This document shows positions 34,621-42,934 of a stretch of 64,000 bases of DNA, piece by piece; within the stretch, counting starts at the first letter, position 1, and each line of letters begins with the position of its first letter. A program made the position numbers and the translations under genes. Origin of the DNA: CBDFGE01 sp965247055 (GTDB lineage: Bacteria; Chloroflexota; Dehalococcoidia; Lucifugimonadales; JAGWBF01); the NCBI GenBank assembly GCA_965247055.1, contig CBDFGE010000006.1, positions 744,001-808,000 on the forward strand, written 5' to 3'. The notes below the pieces were generated by a model that searched no databases, was not told the DNA's origin, and saw only the letters and a list, made by a program, of their open reading frames with translations.

Positions 34621-35397
34621 TTGCGTATATTGATGATCGGCGACGTAATAGGGAAGCCTGGGAGACACGCGATCCGAACGCTGGTGCCGGAGCTCAGGCG
34701 TGAGTTCGAGATCGACCTGGTAATCGCCAACGGAGAGAACGCCGCCGGTGGGTTTGGCATCACCCCAGAAACAGCCCAGGAAATCATGGACGGCGACGTG
34801 GACGTGATCACCTCTGGGAACCACATCTGGAAGCAGAAGGAGATCATACCTTTCATCAGCGAGGAGTGGCCCCTGATCCGCCCGGCTAACTACCCGCCGG
34901 GCGTTCCCGGAAGAGGCCATATCCGCCTGGGGGAAACCGTCGTCATCAACCTTATGGGGAGGGTGTTCATGACCGCCCTGGACTGCCCCTTTAGGGCCGC
35001 GGACCAGGCCCTCGAAGAGGTGAAGGGAGTGAACCCTCCTAAGGCTATAATAGTGGACTTCCATGCCGAGGCCACCTCGGAGAAGCAGGCCATGGGGTGG
35101 TACCTGGATGGGAGGGTTAGCGCCGTGCTGGGGACCCATACCCACGTGGCTACCGCAGATGCCCGCATCCTGCCCAGGGGCACGGCGTTCGTCACCGATG
35201 TGGGGATGTCCGGCCCCTACAACTCAGTGATCGGTAGTGACGTGGGGGCTGTGCTGGAGGGGTTCATCACCCAGATGCCAAAGCGCCTTACCGTCCCCCC
35301 CCATAGCCCCGTGGTGCTTAACTCGGTCCTGGTGGATGTGGACGAGGAGACCGGCGTCGCCACCAGCATCCAGAGGATCGATAGAAAGGTGGGATAG
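34621..35397 (+). CDS. ymdB: YmdB-family metallophosphoesterase (TIGR00282)
   Basis: This 258-residue calcineurin-like phosphoesterase of the YmdB family has metal-binding motifs in MIGDVIGKPGR, ANGENAAGG, SGNHIW, VDFHAEATSEK and LGTHTHVATAD. The Bacillus homologue has been reported to act on cyclic nucleotides and to influence development. It is commonly next to rny, as here. A TTG start at 34621 follows a GGAGGAG site. The PHP gene starts two bases after its stop, so the two are translationally coupled. Confidence 0.92.
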   Translation: MRILMIGDVIGKPGRHAIRTLVPELRREFEIDLVIANGENAAGGFGITPETAQEIMDGDVDVITSGNHIWKQKEIIPFISEEWPLIRPANYPPGVPGRGHIRLGETVVINLMGRVFMTALDCPFRAADQALEEVKGVNPPKAIIVDFHAEATSEKQAMGWYLDGRVSAVLGTHTHVATADARILPRGTAFVTDVGMSGPYNSVIGSDVGAVLEGFITQMPKRLTVPPHSPVVLNSVLVDVDEETGVATSIQRIDRKVG

Positions 35398-35398
35398 A

Positions 35399-36241
35399 AT
35401 GGCTGTCGTCGACCTGCACCTGCACACCACGGCATCCGACGGCCGCCTCACCCCGAGGGAGCTGATCGACCTGGTGGCAAAGAGGGGCCTGAATACCATC
35501 GCCATGACGGACCACGATTCCACCGAGGGCTTGGGCGAGGCCCTCGACCAGGCCAGGACGTATCCTCAGCTTAGAGTCATACCAGGAATAGAGCTGAGCA
35601 CGGACGTGCCCGGAGACGAGATCCATGTCCTCGCCTACTTCATCCAATATGCAGACGCACAGCTTCAGAAGACCCTGCACAAGTTCCGCATGGGAAGGGT
35701 CCAGCGGGCGGAGACGATGGTGGAAAAGCTACGGCAATTGGGCGTAGAGATCGCATGGGAGCGTGTCCAGGAGATCGCGGGGGACGGAGCCGTGGGGAGG
35801 CCCCACATAGCGCTGGCCATGGTCGAGAGGGGTTACATAGCTCGGGTGGAAGATGCCTTCTCCAAGTACATCGGCAGGAACGGCCCCGCCTATGCGGAGC
35901 GGGAGAAGATGACGCCACAAGAAGCGGTGGGCCTTATCCGGGACTGGGGAGGGGTTGCCGTGCTAGCCCACCCGGCCGAGATCTCGGACCTGGAGAGCAC
36001 CCTGAAGTCGCTGAAGACGGCGGGGCTGGTTGGGATGGAAGTATACTACGCCCGATACCCCGAGGAGAGGATCCTGGAGCTCGCGGACGTCGCGGCCAGG
36101 CACGGACTGCTGCCGTGCGGGGGCAGCGACTACCATGGCCTGGGCAACCCCGAAGAGCCCTTGCCAGGCAGTATGGGACCGCCCCTGGAAGTAGTGGAGC
36201 GGCTGGAAGAGATGGCCACCAAGAGGGCCAGGGCTATCTAA
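35399..36241 (+). CDS. PHP-domain phosphoesterase (RNase AM / YciV-like)
   Basis: This 280-residue protein of the PHP family has the metal-binding set DLHLHTTASDG (residues 5-15), AMTDHDST, GIELST, VLAHPAE and GSDYHG. This layout is that of the YciV/TrpH group, some of which degrade short RNA or 3',5'-nucleotides. The start at 35399 (MAVVDLHLH) is two bases after the ymdB stop; the longer frame upstream overlaps ymdB and is not real. Co-transcription with ymdB would place two phosphoesterases with RNase Y. Confidence 0.9.
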   Translation: MAVVDLHLHTTASDGRLTPRELIDLVAKRGLNTIAMTDHDSTEGLGEALDQARTYPQLRVIPGIELSTDVPGDEIHVLAYFIQYADAQLQKTLHKFRMGRVQRAETMVEKLRQLGVEIAWERVQEIAGDGAVGRPHIALAMVERGYIARVEDAFSKYIGRNGPAYAEREKMTPQEAVGLIRDWGGVAVLAHPAEISDLESTLKSLKTAGLVGMEVYYARYPEERILELADVAARHGLLPCGGSDYHGLGNPEEPLPGSMGPPLEVVERLEEMATKRARAI

Positions 36242-36275
36242 TAGAACTCACATGTGATGGGAGACGTGGCCACCG

Positions 36276-36962
36276 TTGGAACTGGCTGGACTTTATGTCT
36301 ACTCCTACTTGGTAGGTGCGGTGCCCACGGCCTACATCATCGGCCGGCTGGTAAAGGGCATAGACATACGCCAGTACGGCAGTGGCAACGTAGGGGGTAC
36401 CAACGTATTCTACAACGTTGGAAAGGTGTGGCTAATACCCCTGGGACTCTTCGAGCTCTTTGTCAAAGGCGCCTCCGCGGTGTGGATAGGCATGTTCTTA
36501 CTGGACAAGGACAGGTCATCAGTGGAGCTGGTTGGGGGTCCCCTTATAGCCATAGCGGGGCACAACTGGTCGGTGTTCCTGCGGTTCAGCGGCGGGCGAG
36601 GCATAGCGGTGGTCATGGGAGCCCTTTTCGCCCTGGCCTACTGGGAGCTGGTGCTATTCGTAGCCGTGGCAGCGGGCGGATGGGCCCTATTCAGGAGCTC
36701 GGCGGTGTGGGTCTACATAGCCCTTCTGCTGCTGCCCTTCTCGAGTCTCGCTCTTGGGGAACCCCGGGCTATAACCTGGTTCTGCGTCGGGGTCCTGGCC
36801 CTGGTAACGGCCAAGCGTCTGACATCCAACTGGAATCCTTTCCCTGAGGGAGTGCCAAGGAGCACGGGATACCTGAACCGCCTGCTCAGGGACAGGGATG
36901 TCTCCCAGCGTGAGGAGTGGCTCCGCCGCGGGCCCAGGGGAAAAGACGGGAGAGCTAGTTAG
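36276..36962 (+). CDS. plsY: Glycerol-3-phosphate acyltransferase PlsY
   Basis: PlsY transfers the acyl group from acyl phosphate to glycerol 3-phosphate, starting phospholipid synthesis in the membrane. The 228-residue protein has several membrane helices and three cytoplasmic motifs: GSGNVGGTNVF, GHNWSVFLRFSGGRGIA and, in weakened form, KRLTSNWNPFPEG. The last replaces the usual His-Arg-Asn-Ile pattern. The TTG start at 36276 has only a modest ribosome site. It lies in the rightward block with ymdB and the PHP gene. Confidence 0.85.
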   Translation: MELAGLYVYSYLVGAVPTAYIIGRLVKGIDIRQYGSGNVGGTNVFYNVGKVWLIPLGLFELFVKGASAVWIGMFLLDKDRSSVELVGGPLIAIAGHNWSVFLRFSGGRGIAVVMGALFALAYWELVLFVAVAAGGWALFRSSAVWVYIALLLLPFSSLALGEPRAITWFCVGVLALVTAKRLTSNWNPFPEGVPRSTGYLNRLLRDRDVSQREEWLRRGPRGKDGRAS

Positions 36963-36965
36963 ACC

Positions 36966-37496
36966 GTGGAGGAGCCGCAGGCACAGGAACAGCCCGAGCC
37001 CCAGAGTGAGCCAGAGTACCACCGGGGGCACTGCGCTTTCCACCCCAACGTCGAGACCGGGCTAGCGTGCGGCAAGTGCGGCCAGTACATCTGCCCCAGG
37101 TGTATAGTCCAGACGCCGGTGGGAGCCAGATGTCGAGACTGCGTCAAGATGACCCGGCACCCCACCTTCGACATTACCCCATCCTATTACCTGCGTACAT
37201 CCCTGACAGGCGGTGTCGTGGCGCTGGTGGGAGGGCTCCTCTGGGGCCTGGTCCTTAGCCTGCACGTGCCTTTTCTGCCCTGGCTGTCAGCCTTCGGCGT
37301 GGGCTATCTGGTGGGGGAGTCCGTCAGCGTCTCTTCCAACCGCAAGCGCGGGCCCGGGCTTTCCGTCGTGGCGGGGGCCTCCATGACCCTGGCAGTCATG
37401 GTGAGCCTGGTGTCCTCGACCTACCTGGTGTACAACCTATTCGGCCTGCTCAGCGTCGGGCTCGCCTTCTACACCGCCATCGCCCGAGTCCGGTAG
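36966..37496 (+). CDS. B-box-type zinc-finger membrane protein
   Basis: This is a 176-residue protein with an N-terminal acidic tail and a zinc-finger-like cluster (HCAFHPNVETGLACGKCG, then CPRCIVQTPVGARCRDC). Three or four hydrophobic segments follow (about 80-100, 103-118, 135-152, 155-172). Small membrane proteins with a B-box-like finger are known in Chloroflexota and Actinobacteria without a defined function. A GTG start at 36966 directly follows plsY. Its last 60 bases overlap the end of the convergent recX. Confidence 0.75.
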   Translation: MEEPQAQEQPEPQSEPEYHRGHCAFHPNVETGLACGKCGQYICPRCIVQTPVGARCRDCVKMTRHPTFDITPSYYLRTSLTGGVVALVGGLLWGLVLSLHVPFLPWLSAFGVGYLVGESVSVSSNRKRGPGLSVVAGASMTLAVMVSLVSSTYLVYNLFGLLSVGLAFYTAIARVR

Positions 37497-37934
37497 CTCT
37501 CGCCACAAACGTGCTACCGTCTTCCTCACTACCTCAGAGCCAAACCCGCGACGTTGCAGGTGGCCTACCAGGATCTTCCGGAAAGAGTTGTAATCCGCCC
37601 TGTCCAATCTTCGGATAATTCCTGTGGCTGCCCGGTAGGCACCCGCCTCCTCGTCCAGCCCCTCCAGGGCTTCCTGCGCCGCCTCCCTGGACACCCCCAT
37701 GCGAAGGAGCTCCCATCTGACGGCGGAGATGCCTCGGGGGCGATGGCGCTCGCGGCTCTCGCGCCAGAACCTGGAGAAGGCCACGTCGTCGAGGAGCCCT
37801 CGCTCGATGAGGGCGGCGACGGCCACCTCGACTTCGGCAAGGGGAAAGCGCCGGCACAAGCGGCGCCGCACCTCCGCCTCGCTCCGGGGCCGGAGAGAGA
37901 GAAATTTTAGGGCGGCCTCAAGCACGTCGTCCAT
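37437..37934 (-). CDS. recX: Regulatory protein RecX
   Basis: RecX binds RecA filaments and limits recombinase activity. The 165-residue protein shows three-helix repeat units: ALKFLSLRPRSEAEVRRRL, LIERGLLDDVAFSRFWRESRERHRPRG and LRMGVSREAAQEALE, then a C-terminal unit with HLQRRGFGSEVVRKTV. The second unit matches the RecX core motif. It follows recA on the same strand, but 245 bases of disrupted sequence separate them. The 3' end overlaps the zinc-finger gene by 60 bases. Confidence 0.9.
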   Translation of the reverse strand: MDDVLEAALKFLSLRPRSEAEVRRRLCRRFPLAEVEVAVAALIERGLLDDVAFSRFWRESRERHRPRGISAVRWELLRMGVSREAAQEALEGLDEEAGAYRAATGIIRRLDRADYNSFRKILVGHLQRRGFGSEVVRKTVARLWRELPDSGDGGVEGEPDAEQAE

Positions 37935-38019
37935 CAGGCGCCCTTCAGCGGCCCCCCGGGCCGGCGAGCTTTAGAACTCCTCCGTCTCGACCTGGCCGTT
38001 GTCGGTGCCGGGGACTGGT

Positions 38020-38115
38020 GGTGTCGCCGGAATACGGCGGGGCCAGCGGGCAGCTCACCATGCGTGCCGACAGCGGCTTCTATACCCACGCCGTGGTCGC
38101 CGTCTGCCGCCGGGG
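38020..38115 (+). pseudogene. Remnant of an IS1380-type transposase gene
   Basis: Translation of the plus strand reads GASGQLTMRADSGFYTHAV followed by VAVCRR. This resembles the conserved RADSGF catalytic segment of IS1380-family DDE transposases. Only about 30 codons are recognisable; neither the rest of the gene nor terminal repeats are found. It lies between recA and recX. Confidence 0.6.
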
Positions 38116-38137
38116 CATCCGCCAGCACAAAAGCCTT

Positions 38138-38176
38138 CCAGGTCCAGGATATCTCCCACCTTGCTTATGCCCCGGC
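38138..38176. repeat. 39-bp direct repeat of recA coding sequence (outside copy)
   Basis: These 39 bases are identical to 38329-38367, which lie inside recA and encode its RGISKVGDILDL segment. The copy starts four bases beyond the recA stop codon, next to the transposase remnant. Confidence 0.9.
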
Positions 38177-38179
38177 GGC

Positions 38180-39160
<981 letters not shown>

Positions 39161-39196
39161 TCCTCCTCCTCCTCCTGACACCCGCACGTCAAGGGC

Positions 39197-39225
39197 ATAT
39201 TAACATACGCATACTGCAGTAACAA
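39197..39225 (-). promoter_or_regulatory. Candidate recA promoter
   Basis: On the minus strand TTGTTA (39225-39220), a 17-base spacer and TAATAT (39202-39197). The predicted start is about 30 bases before the recA ATG. No clear LexA box of the known bacterial types was seen. Confidence 0.55.
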
Positions 39226-39241
39226 CCGCGGCCTGTCACCC

Positions 39242-39269
39242 TTGTAAACCTGGGCCGCTGGGCTACAAT
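39242..39269 (+). promoter_or_regulatory. Candidate promoter of the RidA-family gene
   Basis: TTGTAA (39242-39247), a 16-base spacer and TACAAT (39264-39269). It is divergent from the recA promoter. Confidence 0.5.
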
Positions 39270-39330
39270 AGCCTGAGGCCCCCTGGCGCCCAGGGGCTAA
39301 AGGCCAAGGAGGCGAAGGAGGCGAAGGAAC

Positions 39331-39795
39331 ATGGACACAGAGAAGGCTCTGGCGGCAATGGGCCACGAGCTGCCCACCACCCCGACACCAATGGCCAACT
39401 ACGTGCCGGCAGTACGCACAGGCAACTTGCTGTTCGTCGCCGGGCACGTGCCTCGTATGCCCGATGGGAGCTACCTTTATCCGGGGAAGCTGGGCCGCGA
39501 TGTGACCGTCGAGCAGGGATACCAGGCAGCCCAGCGTGCCATGCTAAACTGCCTGTCCAGCATCAAGGCGAGTGTAGGCGACCTGGACAAAGTAAGAAGG
39601 GTGGTGAAGCTCCTCTGCATGGTCAACTCGGCTCCCGAGTTTGGCGACCAGCCGAAAGTAGCCAACGGCGCCTCGGACCTGCTGGTCAGCCTCTACGGCG
39701 ACCGGGGCCGCCACGCCAGGTCCGCCGTAGGGATGGCGGGCTTGCCCAACGGCATCTGCGTCGAGGTGGAGATGATAGTGGAGGTGGAGGACTAG
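39331..39795 (+). CDS. RidA/YjgF/YER057c family protein
   Basis: This 154-residue protein belongs to the RidA superfamily, some members of which hydrolyse reactive enamine/imine intermediates from amino-acid metabolism. It is of the longer subtype (YjgF-like, around 150 residues): NYVPAVRTGNLLFVAGHVP, then AAQRAMLNCLSSIKASVGDL, then GRHARSAVGMAGLPNGICVEVEMI. A catalytic-type Arg is present in the RHARSAVG segment. A purine-rich GGAGGCGAAGGA tract precedes the ATG. Its stop shares CTAG with the stop of the convergent nadE. Confidence 0.87.
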   Translation: MDTEKALAAMGHELPTTPTPMANYVPAVRTGNLLFVAGHVPRMPDGSYLYPGKLGRDVTVEQGYQAAQRAMLNCLSSIKASVGDLDKVRRVVKLLCMVNSAPEFGDQPKVANGASDLLVSLYGDRGRHARSAVGMAGLPNGICVEVEMIVEVED

Positions 39796-41531
39796 CTCTG
39801 CCGGTATCGGTTCACGATGGGCAAACGGCGGTCCTTGCCAAAGGCCCGGGGGGTTATCTTGACGCCCGGCGGGGCCTGCCTTCTCTTGTACTCGTTCCTG
39901 TCCACCGCGCTTATGACCTGGTCCACCACCGCAGGGTCGAACCCCATGGCCACTATCTCCGCGAAGCTGCGGTCGTCCTCCGCGTAGGCCTTGACGATGG
40001 GGTCCAGAACGGGGTAGGGGGGCAGGTTGTCCTGGTCCGTCTGGTTCGGCCTGAGCTCAGCGCTGGGGGCCTTATCGAATGCCGCCTGGGGGATCGGCCT
40101 CTTGGGATGGCCGTGACGGTTCCTCCAGCTGGCCAGCTTGTAGACTAGAGTCTTGGGCACGTCCTTGATCACCGCGAAGCCGCCGACCATGTCTCCGTAG
40201 AGGGTCACGTATCCCATGGCCATCTCGCTCTTGTTGCCCGTGGTGAGCACCAGCCAGCCGAACTTGTTGGACATGGCCATGAGTATGTTGCCACGGATGC
40301 GCGCCTGAACGTTCTCCTCGGCGATGTTGGGGCCGGTGCCCCTGAAGTGGGGTTCCAGCATCTCCAGGAACGCCCCGTGAGCCGGCTCGATCGGCACCTC
40401 CCAGAGGTCGATCTCCAGGTTCTTCGCCAACGCCCTGGCGTCAACGAGGCTGCCCTCGCTGGAGTATCGGGAGGGCATGGCTACACCCAGGACGTTGTCA
40501 CTGCCCAGGGCATCCACCGCGATGCAAGCCGTCAGGGCGGAGTCTATTCCGCCCGAGAGGCCGATGATAACCTTATTAAAGCCGATCTTCCTCACGTAAT
40601 CCCGAGTGCCCAGAGTAAGAGCGCCGTAGACCTCCGCTTGGGGGTCGAGGGGAGGGGTATCGTCCCTCGCCGGAAGGGGCGGCCTTTCGCGAAGCTGGTG
40701 CTCGGATACGTGCACCAGATGGGCTGTCCCAATCTCCTGGAGAATGGCCGGGTTCTCCTTCCGGGGCCTGGGATCGTGCAGGCGGGAGCGGAAGACGGCG
40801 TCCGTATCCAGGTCGGCCACCATCAGGTCCTCCTCGAACTCCCTGCCCCTTGCCACCAGGTCGCCCTTCTGGTCGAAGATCACGCTGCCGCCGTCGAACA
40901 CCAGCTCGTCCTGACCCCCGACGGCATTGACGTAGGCCACCACTACCTCGTTATCCGCCGCCCGGGTGGCTACCATCCGCTCCCGGTAGGAGCGCTTCCT
41001 GGCGTGGTACGGCGAGGCGTTGATGTTCACGATGATCTGGGCACCGGCGTGCCTCTGTACTGCGATGGGACCTACCGGGTACCAGATATCCTCGCAGATG
41101 CTGACACCCACGCCCACGCCCCCTATGGTGTAGACCGGGCAGGCGTTGCCCCTCTTGAAATAGCGGTCTTCGTCGAACACTCCATACGTCGGGAGATACA
41201 TCTTGCGGTATACGCCCGCGAGCTCGCCCTGGTACGCTATGGCGCCCGCGTTATATATGTCCGAGTCGGCGTCCACGAAGCCCACCACCACCGCGATGTC
41301 CCTGGACGCGGCCACCACGCTCCTCAACGCCTCCATATTGTCCCGAATGAAGGAGGGCTTGAAGAGAAGATCTTCCGCTGGGTATCCCGTGATAGCCATC
41401 TCGGGAAAGGCCACCAGGTCCGCGTCCAGGCTGCGGGCCTTCTCAATCCACTGGATAATCTTCCTGGAGTTGCCCTCCAGGTCACCCACAGTGGTGTTAA
41501 TCTGGGCGAGAGCCAGGCGAAATGTGGGCAT
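39792..41531 (-). CDS. nadE: Glutamine-dependent NAD+ synthetase
   Basis: NadE amidates deamido-NAD in the last step of NAD synthesis. The 579-codon gene encodes a nitrilase-like glutaminase domain followed by the synthetase domain. The glutaminase triad is Glu in FPEMAITGYPAED, Lys in YRKMYLPTYG and Cys in VSICEDIWYP. The synthetase domain has the pyrophosphatase loop in IGLSGGIDSALTA and GNKSEMAMGY. The start at 41531 (MPTFRLALAQ) is preferred to an ATG 12 codons upstream. An extended -10 (TATACT, minus strand 41561-41556) lies 25 bases before it. Confidence 0.95.
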   Translation of the reverse strand: MPTFRLALAQINTTVGDLEGNSRKIIQWIEKARSLDADLVAFPEMAITGYPAEDLLFKPSFIRDNMEALRSVVAASRDIAVVVGFVDADSDIYNAGAIAYQGELAGVYRKMYLPTYGVFDEDRYFKRGNACPVYTIGGVGVGVSICEDIWYPVGPIAVQRHAGAQIIVNINASPYHARKRSYRERMVATRAADNEVVVAYVNAVGGQDELVFDGGSVIFDQKGDLVARGREFEEDLMVADLDTDAVFRSRLHDPRPRKENPAILQEIGTAHLVHVSEHQLRERPPLPARDDTPPLDPQAEVYGALTLGTRDYVRKIGFNKVIIGLSGGIDSALTACIAVDALGSDNVLGVAMPSRYSSEGSLVDARALAKNLEIDLWEVPIEPAHGAFLEMLEPHFRGTGPNIAEENVQARIRGNILMAMSNKFGWLVLTTGNKSEMAMGYVTLYGDMVGGFAVIKDVPKTLVYKLASWRNRHGHPKRPIPQAAFDKAPSAELRPNQTDQDNLPPYPVLDPIVKAYAEDDRSFAEIVAMGFDPAVVDQVISAVDRNEYKRRQAPPGVKITPRAFGKDRRLPIVNRYRQS

Positions 41532-41632
41532 GCTACCTACCACCGTCCGTATCGGAGTATAGCACATCGAGGTGCCCGGGAGCCGATGCGGCCGCCCATT
41601 CCCACAGCGGCCACAGGGGTCAGACGGAAGGA

Positions 41633-41665
41633 GGTCGCCCCAGGGTCGCCCCAGGGTCGCCCCAG
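41633..41665. repeat. Three perfect 11-bp tandem repeats
   Basis: The unit GGTCGCCCCAG is repeated three times without error just upstream of the HAD hydrolase gene, between divergent nadE and that gene. Confidence 0.9.
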
Positions 41666-41716
41666 GGCCCTGGGTATGGTGTACAATTGCTGGGACCGCT
41701 CTGGAGGCCCACGAAC

Positions 41717-42475
41717 TTGCCGATTAGCTGTGTCACCTTCGACCTGTGGCAGACACTTCTCCTGGACAACCGGGAGCTGGGCCTGGCACGTACGGAGGTC
41801 CGACTGGAGGGAGCCCTGGAAGCCCTCCGGGAGGCGGGGGAGCCCTTCACCAAGGAGCGAGTCCGGGAGGCCTACCGGCAGTGCTATCGCACCTGCCACG
41901 ACGTGCGCTCGCAGGAGCGGGACGTGAGCTTCCGCGAGCAGATAGAGATATTCATAGGCCACATTGACGGAGGGCTGATGGGCCGTCTCCCCGGTGGAAG
42001 CGTGGAGCGGATTACCAGCACCTACGCCGACTCTCTCTTTCACCACCCTCCACCACCTCACCCAGACACGGCGTCCGTCCTGCGGGGCGTCAAGGAGCTG
42101 GGCTACCGGATAGGCCTCATCTCCAACACCGGTATGACCCCCGGGTACACCTTCCGGGAGTACATGGAGCGGTTGGACATCCTGGGCTACTTCGATACCC
42201 TCACGTTCTCCGACGAGGTGCGGCTGGCCAAGCCTGGCAGGGATATCTTCTCCCGCACGGCGGAGGCATTGGGCGCTCCCATGGAGCAGGTGGTCCACGT
42301 GGGAGACCACCTGACAAACGACGTGTTCGGGGCACATCGAGTTGGGATGAAGACCATCTGGATCGAGACCGCCGGTGAGCGCCTCTCTGAGGTGGACGTC
42401 GTGCCCGACGCCACTGTGCCCTCCCTTGGCGGTGTGCCGGAGGCCGTCGGCAAGCTTGCGCGGGCTTGCCACTAG
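41717..42475 (+). CDS. HAD-superfamily hydrolase
   Basis: This 252-residue haloacid dehalogenase-like phosphatase carries all four HAD motifs. Motif I is VTFDLWQTLL with the nucleophile Asp; the usual second Asp is replaced by Trp-Gln-Thr. Motif II is in GLISNTGM, motif III is the Lys in LAKPGRDIF, and motif IV is in VHVGDHLTNDVFGA. A cap domain lies between motifs I and II. The TTG at 41717 follows GGAGG and gives a normal length; the longer frame upstream overlaps nadE. The change after the nucleophile suggests a subgroup whose substrate cannot be named. Confidence 0.88.
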   Translation: MPISCVTFDLWQTLLLDNRELGLARTEVRLEGALEALREAGEPFTKERVREAYRQCYRTCHDVRSQERDVSFREQIEIFIGHIDGGLMGRLPGGSVERITSTYADSLFHHPPPPHPDTASVLRGVKELGYRIGLISNTGMTPGYTFREYMERLDILGYFDTLTFSDEVRLAKPGRDIFSRTAEALGAPMEQVVHVGDHLTNDVFGAHRVGMKTIWIETAGERLSEVDVVPDATVPSLGGVPEAVGKLARACH

Positions 42476-42557
42476 CGCTGTTCCCGCCTATTGGGGTAGT
42501 GCCTTTTCCGGCCGCTGTAGCCGCCGGCGCGAAGGACATGTTCCGGTTGGACCGCCA

Positions 42558-42586
42558 TTGACAAGACAGAGAAAATGTGTTACCTT
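42558..42586 (+). promoter_or_regulatory. Candidate promoter for the structured leader and peptide transporter
   Basis: A perfect TTGACA (42558-42563), a 17-base spacer and the weak -10 TACCTT (42581-42586). Transcription would begin near 42593, about 340 bases before the start codon of the substrate-binding protein. Confidence 0.45.
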
Positions 42587-42934
42587 GGGCAACGCCCCAA
42601 GTAATCTAGGTCAAGGCCGACCGGCGGCAGCGATGCCGCTGGACCCGACAGCCGAAAGCGTGCCGGGAAGCCTAAGGAGAACCGTAGCGGGGAGGGACAG
42701 CCGGAAAGGCAACCAGGTTGGCTCGATTCGTCGCAGCAAACGTGGACTGGAAAGGCTGAACTGAGAAGCTACATCGGGCTCTGGGTAGCGGTCCGAAGGC
42801 CAAACTTACTTGGGGCGTAAGTTTGTAGTGTCGGGGAAACCCGTCGCGACCCACGGGGCGAAAGGGAGCCTGGTCATGTGGCCGGGGCCCTCCTGTGTTG
42901 AGTGGATACTCTATAACGAGCACGGAGGACAAGC
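42584..42934 (+). ncRNA. Candidate long structured leader RNA (unknown class) with sequestered Shine-Dalgarno
   Basis: This 459-base gene-free stretch (42476-42934) is rich in hairpins. Examples: a 9-bp stem closed by a GCGA tetraloop (42621-42642), a perfect 9-bp stem (42801-42809 with 42817-42825), and a 4-bp stem with a GAAA tetraloop (42832-42843). A terminal hairpin pairs CCUCC-U-GUGUU (42889-42899) with GAGCACGGAGG (42918-42928). That last stem contains the GGAGG that is the ribosome site of the following gene, so it would block translation unless opened. Several other GAAA-type turns occur. I could not match it to RNase P, tmRNA, SRP RNA or a common riboswitch. A group II intron-like remnant is an alternative. 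Confidence 0.5.

Noticed and set aside
40347..41927. 526-codon plus-strand open frame opposite nadE
   Set aside because: Shadow of nadE; no ribosome site or recognisable protein features, and it runs into the HAD gene in the wrong frame.
42476..42934. Possible RNase P RNA, tmRNA or cobalamin riboswitch in the leader region
   Set aside because: The conserved cores of these RNAs, such as the RNase P GAGGAAAGUC segment, the tmRNA tag and tRNA-like ends, and the cobalamin B12 box, were not found.
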